From Gentiana macrophylla (Eukaryota; Streptophyta; Magnoliopsida; Gentianales; Gentianaceae): a DNA stretch of 64,000 nucleotides. How positions within the stretch are numbered: position 1 is the first letter of the stretch; every line of letters begins with the position of its first letter. The notes below the pieces were generated by a model. It saw only the letters and a program-made list of their open reading frames with translations. It searched no databases and had not been told where the DNA came from. The translations under genes and the position numbers were made by a program. Of this stretch, positions 31,078 through 43,000 are shown piece by piece. The DNA lies in the NCBI GenBank assembly GCA_026214975.1, contig CM047806.1, positions 48,067,947 to 48,131,946 on the forward strand, given 5' to 3'.

Positions 31078-34000
31078 ATGGCTTCGGCGGAGCAACCGCT
31101 GAAGAAGCGAAAATTCTACGAACAATTTAAACCATCATCTCCGTCTACGCCACCACCTACGCCGCCACCACCTACGCCGCCACCACAACCACCAGTAGCT
31201 ACTCGACCCCCAGCTGAGCCGTTGACGCAGGAAGATATACTCCACAGGCAAAGGAATGTTGAAGAGATTGGAAGAGTGTACAATTGCCTTAAGCAAATTA
31301 AAGACTGCTTAGCTAAACAGAAGGAACAGGATCCACGCCGAATGCTGGAGCTTGAACAAGCTTATCTGTATCTCATAACTGCTTCTAGAGGTAAGTATTT
31401 TCCTGCTATTTGACCTACTTTGAATGAAAATATTTTACGTTCCTCTTATGTATCCTACTCCAGTGTCAAATGTAACTTCTGTAGCTGTCGTGGAGTAAGT
31501 CCATTAATTTTCCTGTCATGTGTTTAATTGGTTATTCTCTCCCAGCTTACTTCAGTTTTGCTTTATTTTGGTTGGGTAGTATTGCCTTTGACATGGTTAA
31601 GGTGTGCATTTGAAGTTAACTTTGATTGATTATAGTAATGTACAGAAGCATTTTCCACTCTAGTAAAATCTACACTTGGTATAACTACGAGCAGTTATTC
31701 CTATGGTGAACCTTCATTTTTAAATTTTTAGTCGAGTAACATGCTAATGCAGTAACAGGGGATTCTGTAACTGTTTTTTTTATTTTTCAAAGTGAGAATG
31801 TGACATGTAAGTTGTATCTTGAGTTTAAGAGAATCAAGAAGCGATACTATTCTCTCATGTGAAGGCATTATTAGAAGAGTCATGCTACTGCACAACGAAA
31901 TGGCACAATAAGCATAGCAAATCGTAGCAATGTATCTCGGGGGGTGTTGAAAATTACAGCAAATCATAGCAAGGCATTGCAAACAACGTGCGGCGTAGCA
32001 AATGATAGAAAAGCATCACAGCGACCTTTGCTATGTCTATGCTTTGAGATGACTTGCTATGTTCGTTGTGGCTTTTTGTTGTGTCATTTCATTGTGGCAG
32101 TAGCATTTTATTATTAGAAGCATTGGAAAGGGGATAAGAGAATAACTTTGTTTGCTTAAATCCAAGAAGGAAAGAACCTCCAGTGTAAAAGGTGCACTCG
32201 GCTTGGCTTTTTTCTCTATTGTCAGCTAATTTTGTGGGTTGAATAGCTATCACAAGCTTCTTGGCTTTTTTTATTTATTTTAAGTATCCGGTTGCCCATT
32301 GGATCTGACTAATCTGGTTCGACATAGGCGGACCCCAGTTGGGGTAAAGGTCTTGCTCCCACTGTTTTCTCCATTCTCTCGAATCTGAGACCTTACATAG
32401 TGGGTACTAAGCTCCAGCTCCCAACAGAAAAAGTGTGGTACTAGCTTCTTGGTTTGGTTCATAGTTCTATGATACTTTCATCTCACCACAGACTTTATAC
32501 ATATCGCTTCTCTACCGTATATTTAGTTCCTTATCACTATTTTTCAACTGCATTTACTTGTACTGCAGCCAACCTGGATTACTCATTTTCGTGGATCTGG
32601 ATCCTTTAAGAGCCGCTTCGGCTATTGTGTGCCTATACATCAAAAAGTACTTCTTAGGGTCTGTAGGAAAGCATAGTAACTCTTTCCTTTTCATTTGATG
32701 GGGTTGATTGTGCAGCTTTATTTTCTTGCTGCATATTCTACTAGAGGTGTGCTTGATGACTTCTTTCAAGTAGGAAAAACATGATCAGAGTGGCGGATCC
32801 AGAAATTTCGTTGAGCGGGGTCCGTAATTATTTTCCAAAGTAATTTTTTTTCACGGGGTCCGAAATATTTTTCTATAGGTAAAATGTAGAGTTTTTATTT
32901 TTTTAACGGGGTCCACGGACCCATTTGCTATCCGCCTAGATGATATAGAATTTTAATAAATTATATACATTTCTATCATCTGATTTATCAAAAAAAAAAA
33001 AAAATCCTCCAATGCCTAATCATGTTTATTTTGTTTAATTTTTTTTAGGGAAACACCTAGTCATGTCTCAATAAATAAATAAAGTCCTCTAGCACACTTG
33101 TACCGAATATCCAATAAGTAAAATAAAATGGCAAAGTCAATCAAAGATCAAAGATTCAAGCCATGGAAATAGCCTTGTTTGGCTGTATACATGTAAAAAT
33201 TAAACTTCTACTTAGCAGCTTAGACTATTGGGTGAAATGGTGATGTATCATGTAATAGTACGAGATCTTGAGATCAACCTCACTGCTTCACCATTTATAC
33301 ATAAATTTTTGATAATAATTACTAGATGATACTACTTTTATGGTCTGTTTGTGTTGAAATAATTTGAAGGAAAGGTAGGAGATTTTAATAGATATTGTAA
33401 ATTACAACCCAAGGCACTTAACGCCTTGTATGAAATAGAAAAGAGTAAAGAGATCTAACCAAGACAAACTTTTGTGATTAAGGAACTGCCACCATTAACC
33501 CAAAACTTGACCTCAGAAACCCTACTGAGTAGAAAACGGCACCAAGCATTATAAGCAAAAACAAAACATAAACGATGAATAAAGAATCTTCTACCCTTAC
33601 TAAACATGCAAATTTTCAACACTCCATCTCAAGTTGAGCATGAATATTTAGCATGCTCCACTTGCTTAAAAACTCATCGAACCTTTGTTTTACCAAAGCT
33701 TTAGTTAAACCATTTGCAGTCTGCTAAACTGAAGGCAAAAAGGGAATGCAGATGATCCCATCATCCATCTTCTCTCTAATGAAGTGTCTATCCACTTCTA
33801 TATGCTCAGTCATGTCATGTTGAACAAGATCAATTGCAATTGCAATTGCAGCCTTGTTGTCACAATATTACTTCATAGGAAGAACACAAGGCACTTGAAT
33901 ATCTTCTAACACCCTTTTGATCCAGAGTTCTTCACTCATCTGTCAGTACATGACCTGGTATTCTGCCTCGGCTGTAAATCTAGTCACAACATTCTGCTTT

Positions 34001-37000
34001 TCACTCATTCATGTCGCCAAATTTCCCTATACAAAGTTGCAATACCCAGATGGGCCAGATGTTGATCTCCTCTCCTTAGAACCAGCCCAGTCAAGCATCA
34101 GTATAGACTCCCACCCCTCTTCTTCCATGCTTGCTGAAGTAGAGTTCTTCACCAGTTGTACCCTTGGTATACCTCAGTATTCTAAACACAACTTCACAAT
34201 GGGGTGTAGAAATAAAGGTAATCACGTAGGATGAAGAAAGAATTGTATTAAGTGTTCTTTTCGGCAAGATAACGGAGGATTACAATAAATAGAAAAACCA
34301 CCAAAGGCTTTAAACTCAAGTTGCAAGGTGCAACGGGTAGGAATAGTAAAATCTGTCTAAAATAGACCAGAATTCTACTTAGGAGAAAACAGCCATAATT
34401 ACACAGATTAGGATAACTACGTAGGGGTTAACAAGATGATAAAACGAATATTTTTACACCCCTCCTCAAGGTTGGTTGTGGATAGAGTAGCAACCAAGCT
34501 TCTCATCTTGATAAATATAGGTATAGTAGACCCCTTGGTGAATATGTCAACTATTTGATCTTGAGATGGAATGTAGTCAATAGATATTTCCTTGTTCTCC
34601 GCCTTCTCTTTGATAAAATGCATATCAAAGTCTATGTGCTTTGACTTGTCATGATGAATTGGATTCTCTGACATGTTGATAGCAGAGACATTATCACATA
34701 GAAGTTGGATAGGTTGTAGGTTTGTGATGTTGAGTTCACTTAGAATCCCCTTCAGCCATAAACCTTAACATATCCCCAAAGCCAATGCTCTAAGTTCTGC
34801 TTCTGCACTCCTATGGGATACAACATGTTGTTTCTCCAAGCTGTGAGATTCCCCCATATGAAGGAACAATAGCCAATGGTAGACCTTCTATCACTCACTG
34901 AGCTAGCCCCCGTCAGCATTAGTTCTTGCCTAGACCCTTTAGGTGGTTAAAATATTTCAAAACAAAGGCTTAGCTTGATTGCCAAGATTTGAGAAAGTTG
35001 CAGCAACAACTTCCCAAATCTATTTTTCATTTGAGCAAAAAAGATAGGCTTGGCCACTTTCAGGTTCCATGGAGTTTATTAGCCATGACATTATCATAGC
35101 ATTCTCAGTTTCCCATACAAATAGATTATCTGGTTTTTCATGTTCTGGCACCTTGACTGTTTCAGTCAAGTACCCCATTTTACCTCTTCCAGTCATCCAG
35201 TGATGTACACATTGGCACCATGCCAAATAATTAGTGCCATTTATCTTCATCGTAGTGATATGGAGAGAAGGATTTTCTCCCTTAGAGACAGATCGATTTC
35301 CTGTTTGCAGTCCAGTAGAGACAACTGGTAGCAGAACATGCCATTTTGGGGATGAAGAAGAGAAGAGAAAGTCTATTGATCTGATATACCATGTAAAAAC
35401 ACAATAGAAAATAAGAGTATTTCACTTCTTTCATGAAGTTCTACAACTCTTAAGAGAGTTGCTTATACAAAAGGGAACTAGCCGTTGCCCTTGACAAGAC
35501 AACCCTCCACTATCCTGAATTAGGATTCTAGCCGTTACAAGAGAGAGAGAGAGAGAGAGGGGGGAGAAAACAACAATCCTTAACCCAAATACTTAGGAAT
35601 TAATTTGGGACTAATAGGACAAAAAAACTTATAAAAATACATAAGAAATTCTGATGATCTCCAACAAGAAGACTGAAGATGGTTTAACTATAGCATGAAT
35701 GAGACAGGACTTCGACAAGTTTGTGAGCAAGTTGGGAATGATTTATATTCATGCATGATTAATATTCATGCGCCAACTTGAGGGGGGGTGTGGGATTTAT
35801 AATTTAATTCCCATGTTTTATTTATTAGTTATTGTGTTTTATTTATTATTTTTACAGTTGACCCGTTATTTAAGTTGTTCGGTTGTTAGAGTTTAAGATA
35901 GAACATGCTGTTTTATTTTTGAAGTTAGGATAGAATAAGAATTGAGATAAGATAGGAACTGGGTTCTTATCCTACCCAGAGTTTAAACAGTCTGTAATGC
36001 TCAGTACATCTACTGAGCCCAATTATTCGGATAATAATAATTACTATTTCTCCCAATTATTTCCACAGTAATAAACCACTGTCTCCCCTTTCCATCGTTG
36101 GCTAGTTTGATGGCGTGTGACCATTCTAGATGATTATTTCCATTGAGTTTCTGAGTGGTCAACAGAATTGACGGGTAGTGATATTTGTCTCTCCACCAAT
36201 TGAGGGATCGACCCTAATTGCAGTTGGGGAGGTACCTGCATGATTTTGGGGTTTCTCCAAAGGATGAATAACCAGAGGAAGGAGTCCCATGATCTCCGGT
36301 CATTGCAGCCCTATAGTTCATGGTTGTGTTGATAGATCAACCTTGGGCGCTGATACCATGTTGAAATAATTTGAAGTAAAGGTAGGCAAATTTATTGATA
36401 TAAATTGTATATTACAACCAAGGCACTGAACGCCTTATAAATAGAAAAGAGTAAAAATACCTATCCAAGACAGACTCTTATGATTTAGGAGCCGCCACCC
36501 TTAACCCTAAACTTGACAACAGAAATCCTACTTAGTACAAAACAGCACTAAGCATTACTAAGCAAACATAAAGCATAAAAAACAAATGGAGACTCTTCTA
36601 CTTACTAAACATGAAGACTTTCAACAATTTACTTCTATTGCTTCTTGTACATGTGTCGGCGCGTGTTAGACGATATAAAGCACACATCTCAAACTTTTAG
36701 GTGTGATAGTACTTTATCAGGCTTCTTATAAGGTGATGTTATGTATAATAGGCTTAAATATCCCAACACTTTCTTGGACCCGGCATAGGCAATATAATTA
36801 TGCACAGGGCCGTATGATAGACATGTATACTTTTCCTGGCTGAAGTTTCTCAGTTTTTACAGAGTCCAATGTTTTTCATTGCAATTGTAATTGTAGGGGC
36901 ATCATCAATGTTCTTGGGATATTTTCTGTGGATACTTCATTCAATGCCCTGCCACATTTTTTCCTGATAAATAAACAAAGAAAAAGGAAATACAGTGGGG

Positions 37001-40000
37001 AACATGTGGAGACAGAGTGCTAGAAAAGTTTAAGGCTGAAGTTTTTTCTTTTATTTTTCCTTGGCTATCCTTTGAGGTTGTTTCTTTCTGGACGAGTTGC
37101 TAATGTAATGAACTGATAATTATTACTGGGTACTTCCAGGTTGTATTAGTGTGCAACGGATAGTTTCTGATTTGATCCCCAGATATGCTGCGTATTGCCC
37201 AACTGCTCTTGAAGCTGCTGCAAAAGTTGTCATTAACATGCACAATTGTAACCAGTCTATAACAAGTGGTGGGGGTGATTTTGATGGTGTTTCATTTGAC
37301 ACTGCGGTAGCTTGCATTTTTGGCCTAGTTGATATTTCTCAATCTGCTGCTAAGGAAGCACCTACATCATCAGTTATTCAAGGCATTTGTTCTGCTGTTT
37401 TCTGTAACGTGTTTACCTTTTTAATATCATCATTTGAGGGGAAGGATCTTTTCCAGGTTGTCGATAAGAAAATTATTCAGGTTCTAGATGCTGAAGATTT
37501 GACAGATTTCAAGGAAAAAATTTTGGGCAGAGGAGATTCTACTTTGCTGGTATTATTGAAATATCGTGTAGCTAGTTTCCTTAGGATCTTTTATAGTTTC
37601 CCAAAACATTCCCTTGATGTTTGCTTTGAGCTATTGAATTCAGCTTCAGAGACAAGTCAACAACATGGAATTTATTTTATTCGGCAACTGACAAACAGGG
37701 TAGCTGATTATGTATATCATATGTCTCCTGGAGATGAAGATAAACCAGCGGCAAAATTCAATGGTACTAGTAATGGAGACGAGGGCGTTATTCACGATGG
37801 GTCAAATAGCAATTACATTTCAAAGAGTGCATCTATGGTTTCCTGGAACTGCATTTTAGGGCAGGTATTATTTGACTGGAGTTAGACTTCCAATGAAATC
37901 CTATTGTTGGATTCATAGACCTTATTGTAGCGACAAAATATGTATCTTTCAGTACATGTGTTTTACGTTTTTTATTTGTCATTGCCCCAGATGCATTAGT
38001 ATCCTTTGGAAGTGCGGACATTGTGTTTTATATCGATGGCTTTGTTGTGGTTAAGATAAGTACTATCTTGCGCTGATGAAACTATGAACCTTCACTCCAT
38101 CTTTGTGGGTCTTCCTTGTATGTTTCTAATGATAAGAAAAGCGGGGCCTTTATTTGCACCACACCACCTGTGCACCGCACTAGAAGCGACCTTTTGAAAG
38201 TCGGTTCTGGAGCCAAAAAACGACTTCCCACAGGTGCATTGTGAGAATCGGCCTTCAGAAAGCCTTTTTTTCTTTGCTCCAGAACCAACTTTCAAATGGT
38301 TGATTCTGTGTGGTGGGTGTGGTGCACCGGTAGAATCGGTGTGGTGCAAATAAAAGCTGCCAAAGAAACATTTGCTTTTTGTTGGCCTCTATCACATTGA
38401 AGGTTTCAATCTTCCAAGAGTCTGAAGCTGTACAGGCTGATCTTGTTGGTGTTAAGCTGTCTAAATTTGGTGACTTATAGATTAAAGAGCCTTTGGTTTT
38501 ATACTTATATAAGGGATGGACAATATGCTGCTCTTCTACAAAGACGATTACAGAACACGAACTTGAGTCTTGAAAAAGAGGGAATATGCTAGTTCCCACT
38601 AGACGATTTGGTCTTTTGCACAACAGATGCAGTGCTAGAGTTCTGTTTTGTTGTTATTTTTGTTCTTGATTAGATTCTGCGTATCATCTTCTTTGAAATT
38701 TTCTTATGCAGGTTCTTGACAAAGATATTTCACTCGGGCACTGGATTCTCTCTAGGTATAAAAAGTTATGCAATTCGGCATCTCCACAAGTTGTTTCACA
38801 CGTTACATCCGTTCTGGATGATACATTTGGATGTTTTCAAAAGCAATTTGGGGCAGCAGACACTCCGGATGATGGTGATGTCGGTGAGTCTTGCCCATCC
38901 AAGTATAGTAATAATCATTTGCTTCATGGAGAATCAAGTGTAGAAAATTCAATCAAACTCTGTGGCAATGATGGTTCTGTGAAGTCTGCAGTCACAGGTG
39001 ATTTTCTTATTACACATTTGAAAGAAAGCAGCTCATTTCATTCAGGGGCAAGCTCAATGATGGATAGTGGAGAGTCAAGATCCATGGGTTTTGATACTGT
39101 GGGGCCTGGAGATACATCTCATAGTAGATCTGTGACAAGGGATCTGCTGAGCCAAAGCCCCTCTCCTATTCCAAGGACAGCACGGGAACCTGCAGATACA
39201 TATCATGGTAGGTCTGTGCCTAGGGAATTTTCGAGCGAACAAAGCCACTCTCCTGTCACAAGAACACCAGTAGACTTGAGGAATTCATTTCAAGTTGTTC
39301 AAGGAGACAAGAATCAAGTTCCTTCTAATAGTATGCTGCATGAAAGGGTCTGTGTTGGCAGTACTACTGGTTCAGGAAGCTCTCATTTTGCACGAAATGT
39401 GAATGTATCAACTCAAGGTCAAGGGCTTGGTAGCCCTTCCAATAGCTATTCTGCAAGGATGACACACTTGTCTTCTATGATTTTAAGCTTGCGAGCTAAG
39501 TATAATTTCACTCCGATCCATGCCTCTTCTGACAGCCGTTTCTCTGAAACTTATCAAGTTGCATTAACAAGAGAAGAAGAAAGATGCTCAACGAACATTC
39601 TTAAAATTAGTATTCCGAATACAAGCCCTATGTTTCTCATGGACGATGAGCTATTCTCTGTATGTAATCTTGCAATCAGCAACATAGGATCTATAATCAG
39701 GCTGACGAGAACAAATATACCTATGGGTTCCTCTTGGGTAATTGAGTGCAACAGCACTGATACAGCAAAGACAGTTCTAAAAAATCTCAGGAGTTGTCCT
39801 GGTGTATTCTTCCAAATAGAATTCAGGTTTGTTGTTGCCACTGAAGTAAATTTTTTTCTTTAATCGACTCCAGGTCTTTTTAAGAGATTTATGTACATAC
39901 AATTCCTTTATGCCGAGAATTGTTCCTTCAAGATCAAACATGGTATTCACGTGGAGGGTAGCTTGTGCCAAACTTGTTGTGGCTCTTGACTGGGTCAAGT

Positions 40001-43000
40001 GAACTCCCTTCCAAGTTCCAATAGAGATTTTGGTGTAGAAACATGGTTTTTAAGCCAAAGATCTCTAGAATACCATTTCCATCAGACATTGGATATCGTC
40101 CTCTTGTTATTTGTATAGATTATTAATGTGTGTTATGCCGATTCTTTTATAGCTATCTTAATGCAGGAGTTAGTGAAAAGCCAAACATGCTAATTATGCT
40201 TCTGGGTATTGCTTGGGCATGTTTAGTCACCTAGAAAAAAGGCTCGTCAAACAATATTCTGAACAGATTAAAATGTGTAGATTTCTAAATATTTTTCACT
40301 TGCTCCTGGTGTCATCCCACCCACCAGCGAACACAAAACAAACTCAATCCCTCTTCATTTTAAGATACAAAGATGTAGGGTAGCATTTTCTAACCCTATC
40401 GATTTAATGTTTTAACCCTAAAAATGGGATCTTGTATAACTACGATGTCTTAGTTTTGAGCTTTCTTGCTTTATTCAGTTCCCCTATCTCCCTGATTTTT
40501 ATCTGTTCTTCATGAGGCCTTCACTATCTTATGTGGGTTCTGTACTTCATGCATGTCTGTTCTAGTGGGAATGCCTGTTTTTACTTCACGCCCTTCAAAT
40601 TGTTAAGCATGTGTGGACATTGGATGGACAATTAAATTAATAAATGGAAGTGTTTTGTGTGATCTTAATACTGGTCTGGAAATAGAAATTCCTTGTGTTC
40701 TTTTCTTAAAAGTGGATATCCTGCCTATTCTCCATTTACTTATTTCAGATCATTTTTGATAGTCATCCTGTAAACTAACTGAATTCTCGTTTCCCTGTAA
40801 AACTGGACAGCAAAGCGCCAGAACTTGCTTCACCACGAGAAACTCCAAGTTTTGGGCCTCAATCTGGACATTCATTTCAATCGAATCTGGCCTACATTGG
40901 TCATACAGGAGTGTCTGAATTGGGATCCCGAAACATCGACAATAGGTTCATGGATCGTTCACACGGAGGTATTTAGTACTTACTGTTACTGCTTTCCAGT
41001 CATTGGGGTTGGGAGGAAATGTTGTTCACCTGGGGTCATATTATTAATATTTCTTTTTTAGACATAAATTTAAGTGCATTTGATCTGTGTATCCTTTTTA
41101 TGGTTGAAACAATAGTGAAGATGGTGCTGTGTTCTTTCCTGGTGAATAATTAGGTGGTCATGTCATTACCAGTTCAGCTGAACACACGTGGATGCACGCG
41201 AGACCTATGCCCGATTTCCATCCAGGAGCTGGAGGCGTCTCTTACATTCCTGCACCAACTCCAGGACTTCCTATTGCACCACCGCCAGCAGTTCAGTCAC
41301 TTCCTTTCCGACCAGCCAACTTTCCACCACATAATCTTTGGGATGGACGTTTTGGCAGTCATCCGCATATCAATCCAGTTTCATCTGGTTTAATGCCTAA
41401 CATTTGTCATAATTCAATTCCACCACCATTACCAGCTTCTGCGACGCCATTACCTCACTTTCATGGAACCTCCAGGCCAATGTTCAATCAGATGTACTCA
41501 ATGGGGGCAGTTGGTCCACCTTCTCAGATACCTCCAGTACAACAGACACAACCTGAAGTTCAGCCTCCACCACCCCCGTCTCAACCACCACTTCCTTATT
41601 CTCAGCCACCTTTTGTTCCACCACCTCCTAGTTCTCCACCTCCCCTTCCACCTCCACCTTCTGAATCTTCTGATTTGGAGTTCTCAAAAAGCCATGTACA
41701 GTATCATTGGCAAGGTGTTTTGAGTAAGAGTGGGGTCCACTACTGTACTGTATTCGCACAGAGGGTTGATTCTGATACCTCCAAGTATATGGACAATGTA
41801 ACTGAGCCTACAGAGTATGGACTATATTGTTTTTATGATTGTGTATAAATATTAAATTTTTACCATTCTAGTAACTTTCTAAATTTTGTTTCTGCAGATG
41901 GCCATCTAAATTAGACATGTGAACGCATGGATTTTCGGCACGTTAGGATTTCATTTTCCAACACCCTTCCTCATAAGGTGACTTTTTATTGAGTACAGCG
42001 GTAGATTTCGCCCTCCATTTGTGTCCTAAGCAGCCTTTTTCCTTGTATCATGTCGTGGAGACTTGAATTTCCGTTTACTAGATTGAATATGCTGATCTTT
42101 TGCTGCACAATAGGCATAATCCAGCTTGCATAATAGAGAATGTGTTAGTGTGATTGTAAGAAAGTTGGCTATTTAGGAAAATGGATTTCTAGCTGTGCTC
42201 TTTATACTGCGGTTAATGATACCGAAGGCTTGGGGTAATATTCTATCAATTTACATGCTTTTTGCTATAATGGAAAGGTATAAAACCATTATCCTGCGCA
42301 TACCAATTTTTCAGGTTTTCAAACTTCATAACATAGCTGAAGATTAATATATGTGGACAACTTATTAGAGAGAAGCTTAATATGTAGCTGCTTCGCAAAG
42401 TTAGGTTAGGACAATTTCGTCACTTCTAGTAAGAGGAAAGAACAACATTAAAACATAAGAAACCTATCTTCAAGAATCTCTGTTGCAGTGGATAACAAAA
42501 TCACAACACATAATTCATTACTACTTTGTTAATAATCATGCTGAGAATAGATGTATAAGTAAATGTTGAGAAGCTAATGTAGGTTTAGGCTTAGTCGGCT
42601 AGGCCTTGGTGGCTTTATTTAACTGTTCTTATTTCCTGTTTTACCCTTAATTATGTGTTATGAATAAGGTATTTCTTAGGCACCAAGTATTTTAGGTGTC
42701 TTATATAAACAGCTTGTACTCATGGTTTTTAATCAATAAGTATCTCTTTCTATCATCTCTTTCAACATGCTATCAGAGCCATTGTTCTGAAAAAATACGA
42801 TGAATTATAAAGCTGCGATGACTGGGGAGAGAGGCGTCTCCTCCAACACGTCTCCTCCCTCGTCCGAAGCTTCCTCCAACTTGCCGACAGTAGGGATCAG
42901 AACCGTATTGGTCGAAGACGAATCAAGGGGCTCAAACACTAGTTCCATCTTGCTTGCCACACACAAGCTGACAGGTAAGAACTACCTAGAATAAGCTTAG

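Larger units (their letters stand above)
33352..36626 (-). mobile_element. Short-LTR Copia element in intron 1, nested and decayed
   Basis: Two similar LTRs, 33352-33621 (270 bp) and 36359-36626 (268 bp), both start TGTTGAAATAATTTGAAG and end TTTCAACA. A tRNA-Met-type primer site (minus strand TGGTATCAGCGCC) abuts the right LTR at 36346-36358, so the element is on the minus strand. Inside remain a gag start ([12 protein letters not shown]) near 36320 and an RNase H end at 33720-34130. The rest was replaced by pieces of other Copia elements (34205-36067). Flanks GTTTG and ATTTA match in 3 of 5 positions only. Confidence 0.85.

Noticed and set aside
33917..34234. 105-codon + frame in intron 1
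   Set aside because: It is the complement of minus-strand Copia RNase H.
42768..42780. TGCTATCAGAGCC and similar words considered as tRNA gene parts
   Set aside because: They sit directly after LTR ends and serve as primer-binding sites complementary to tRNA-Met; no cloverleaf surrounds them.
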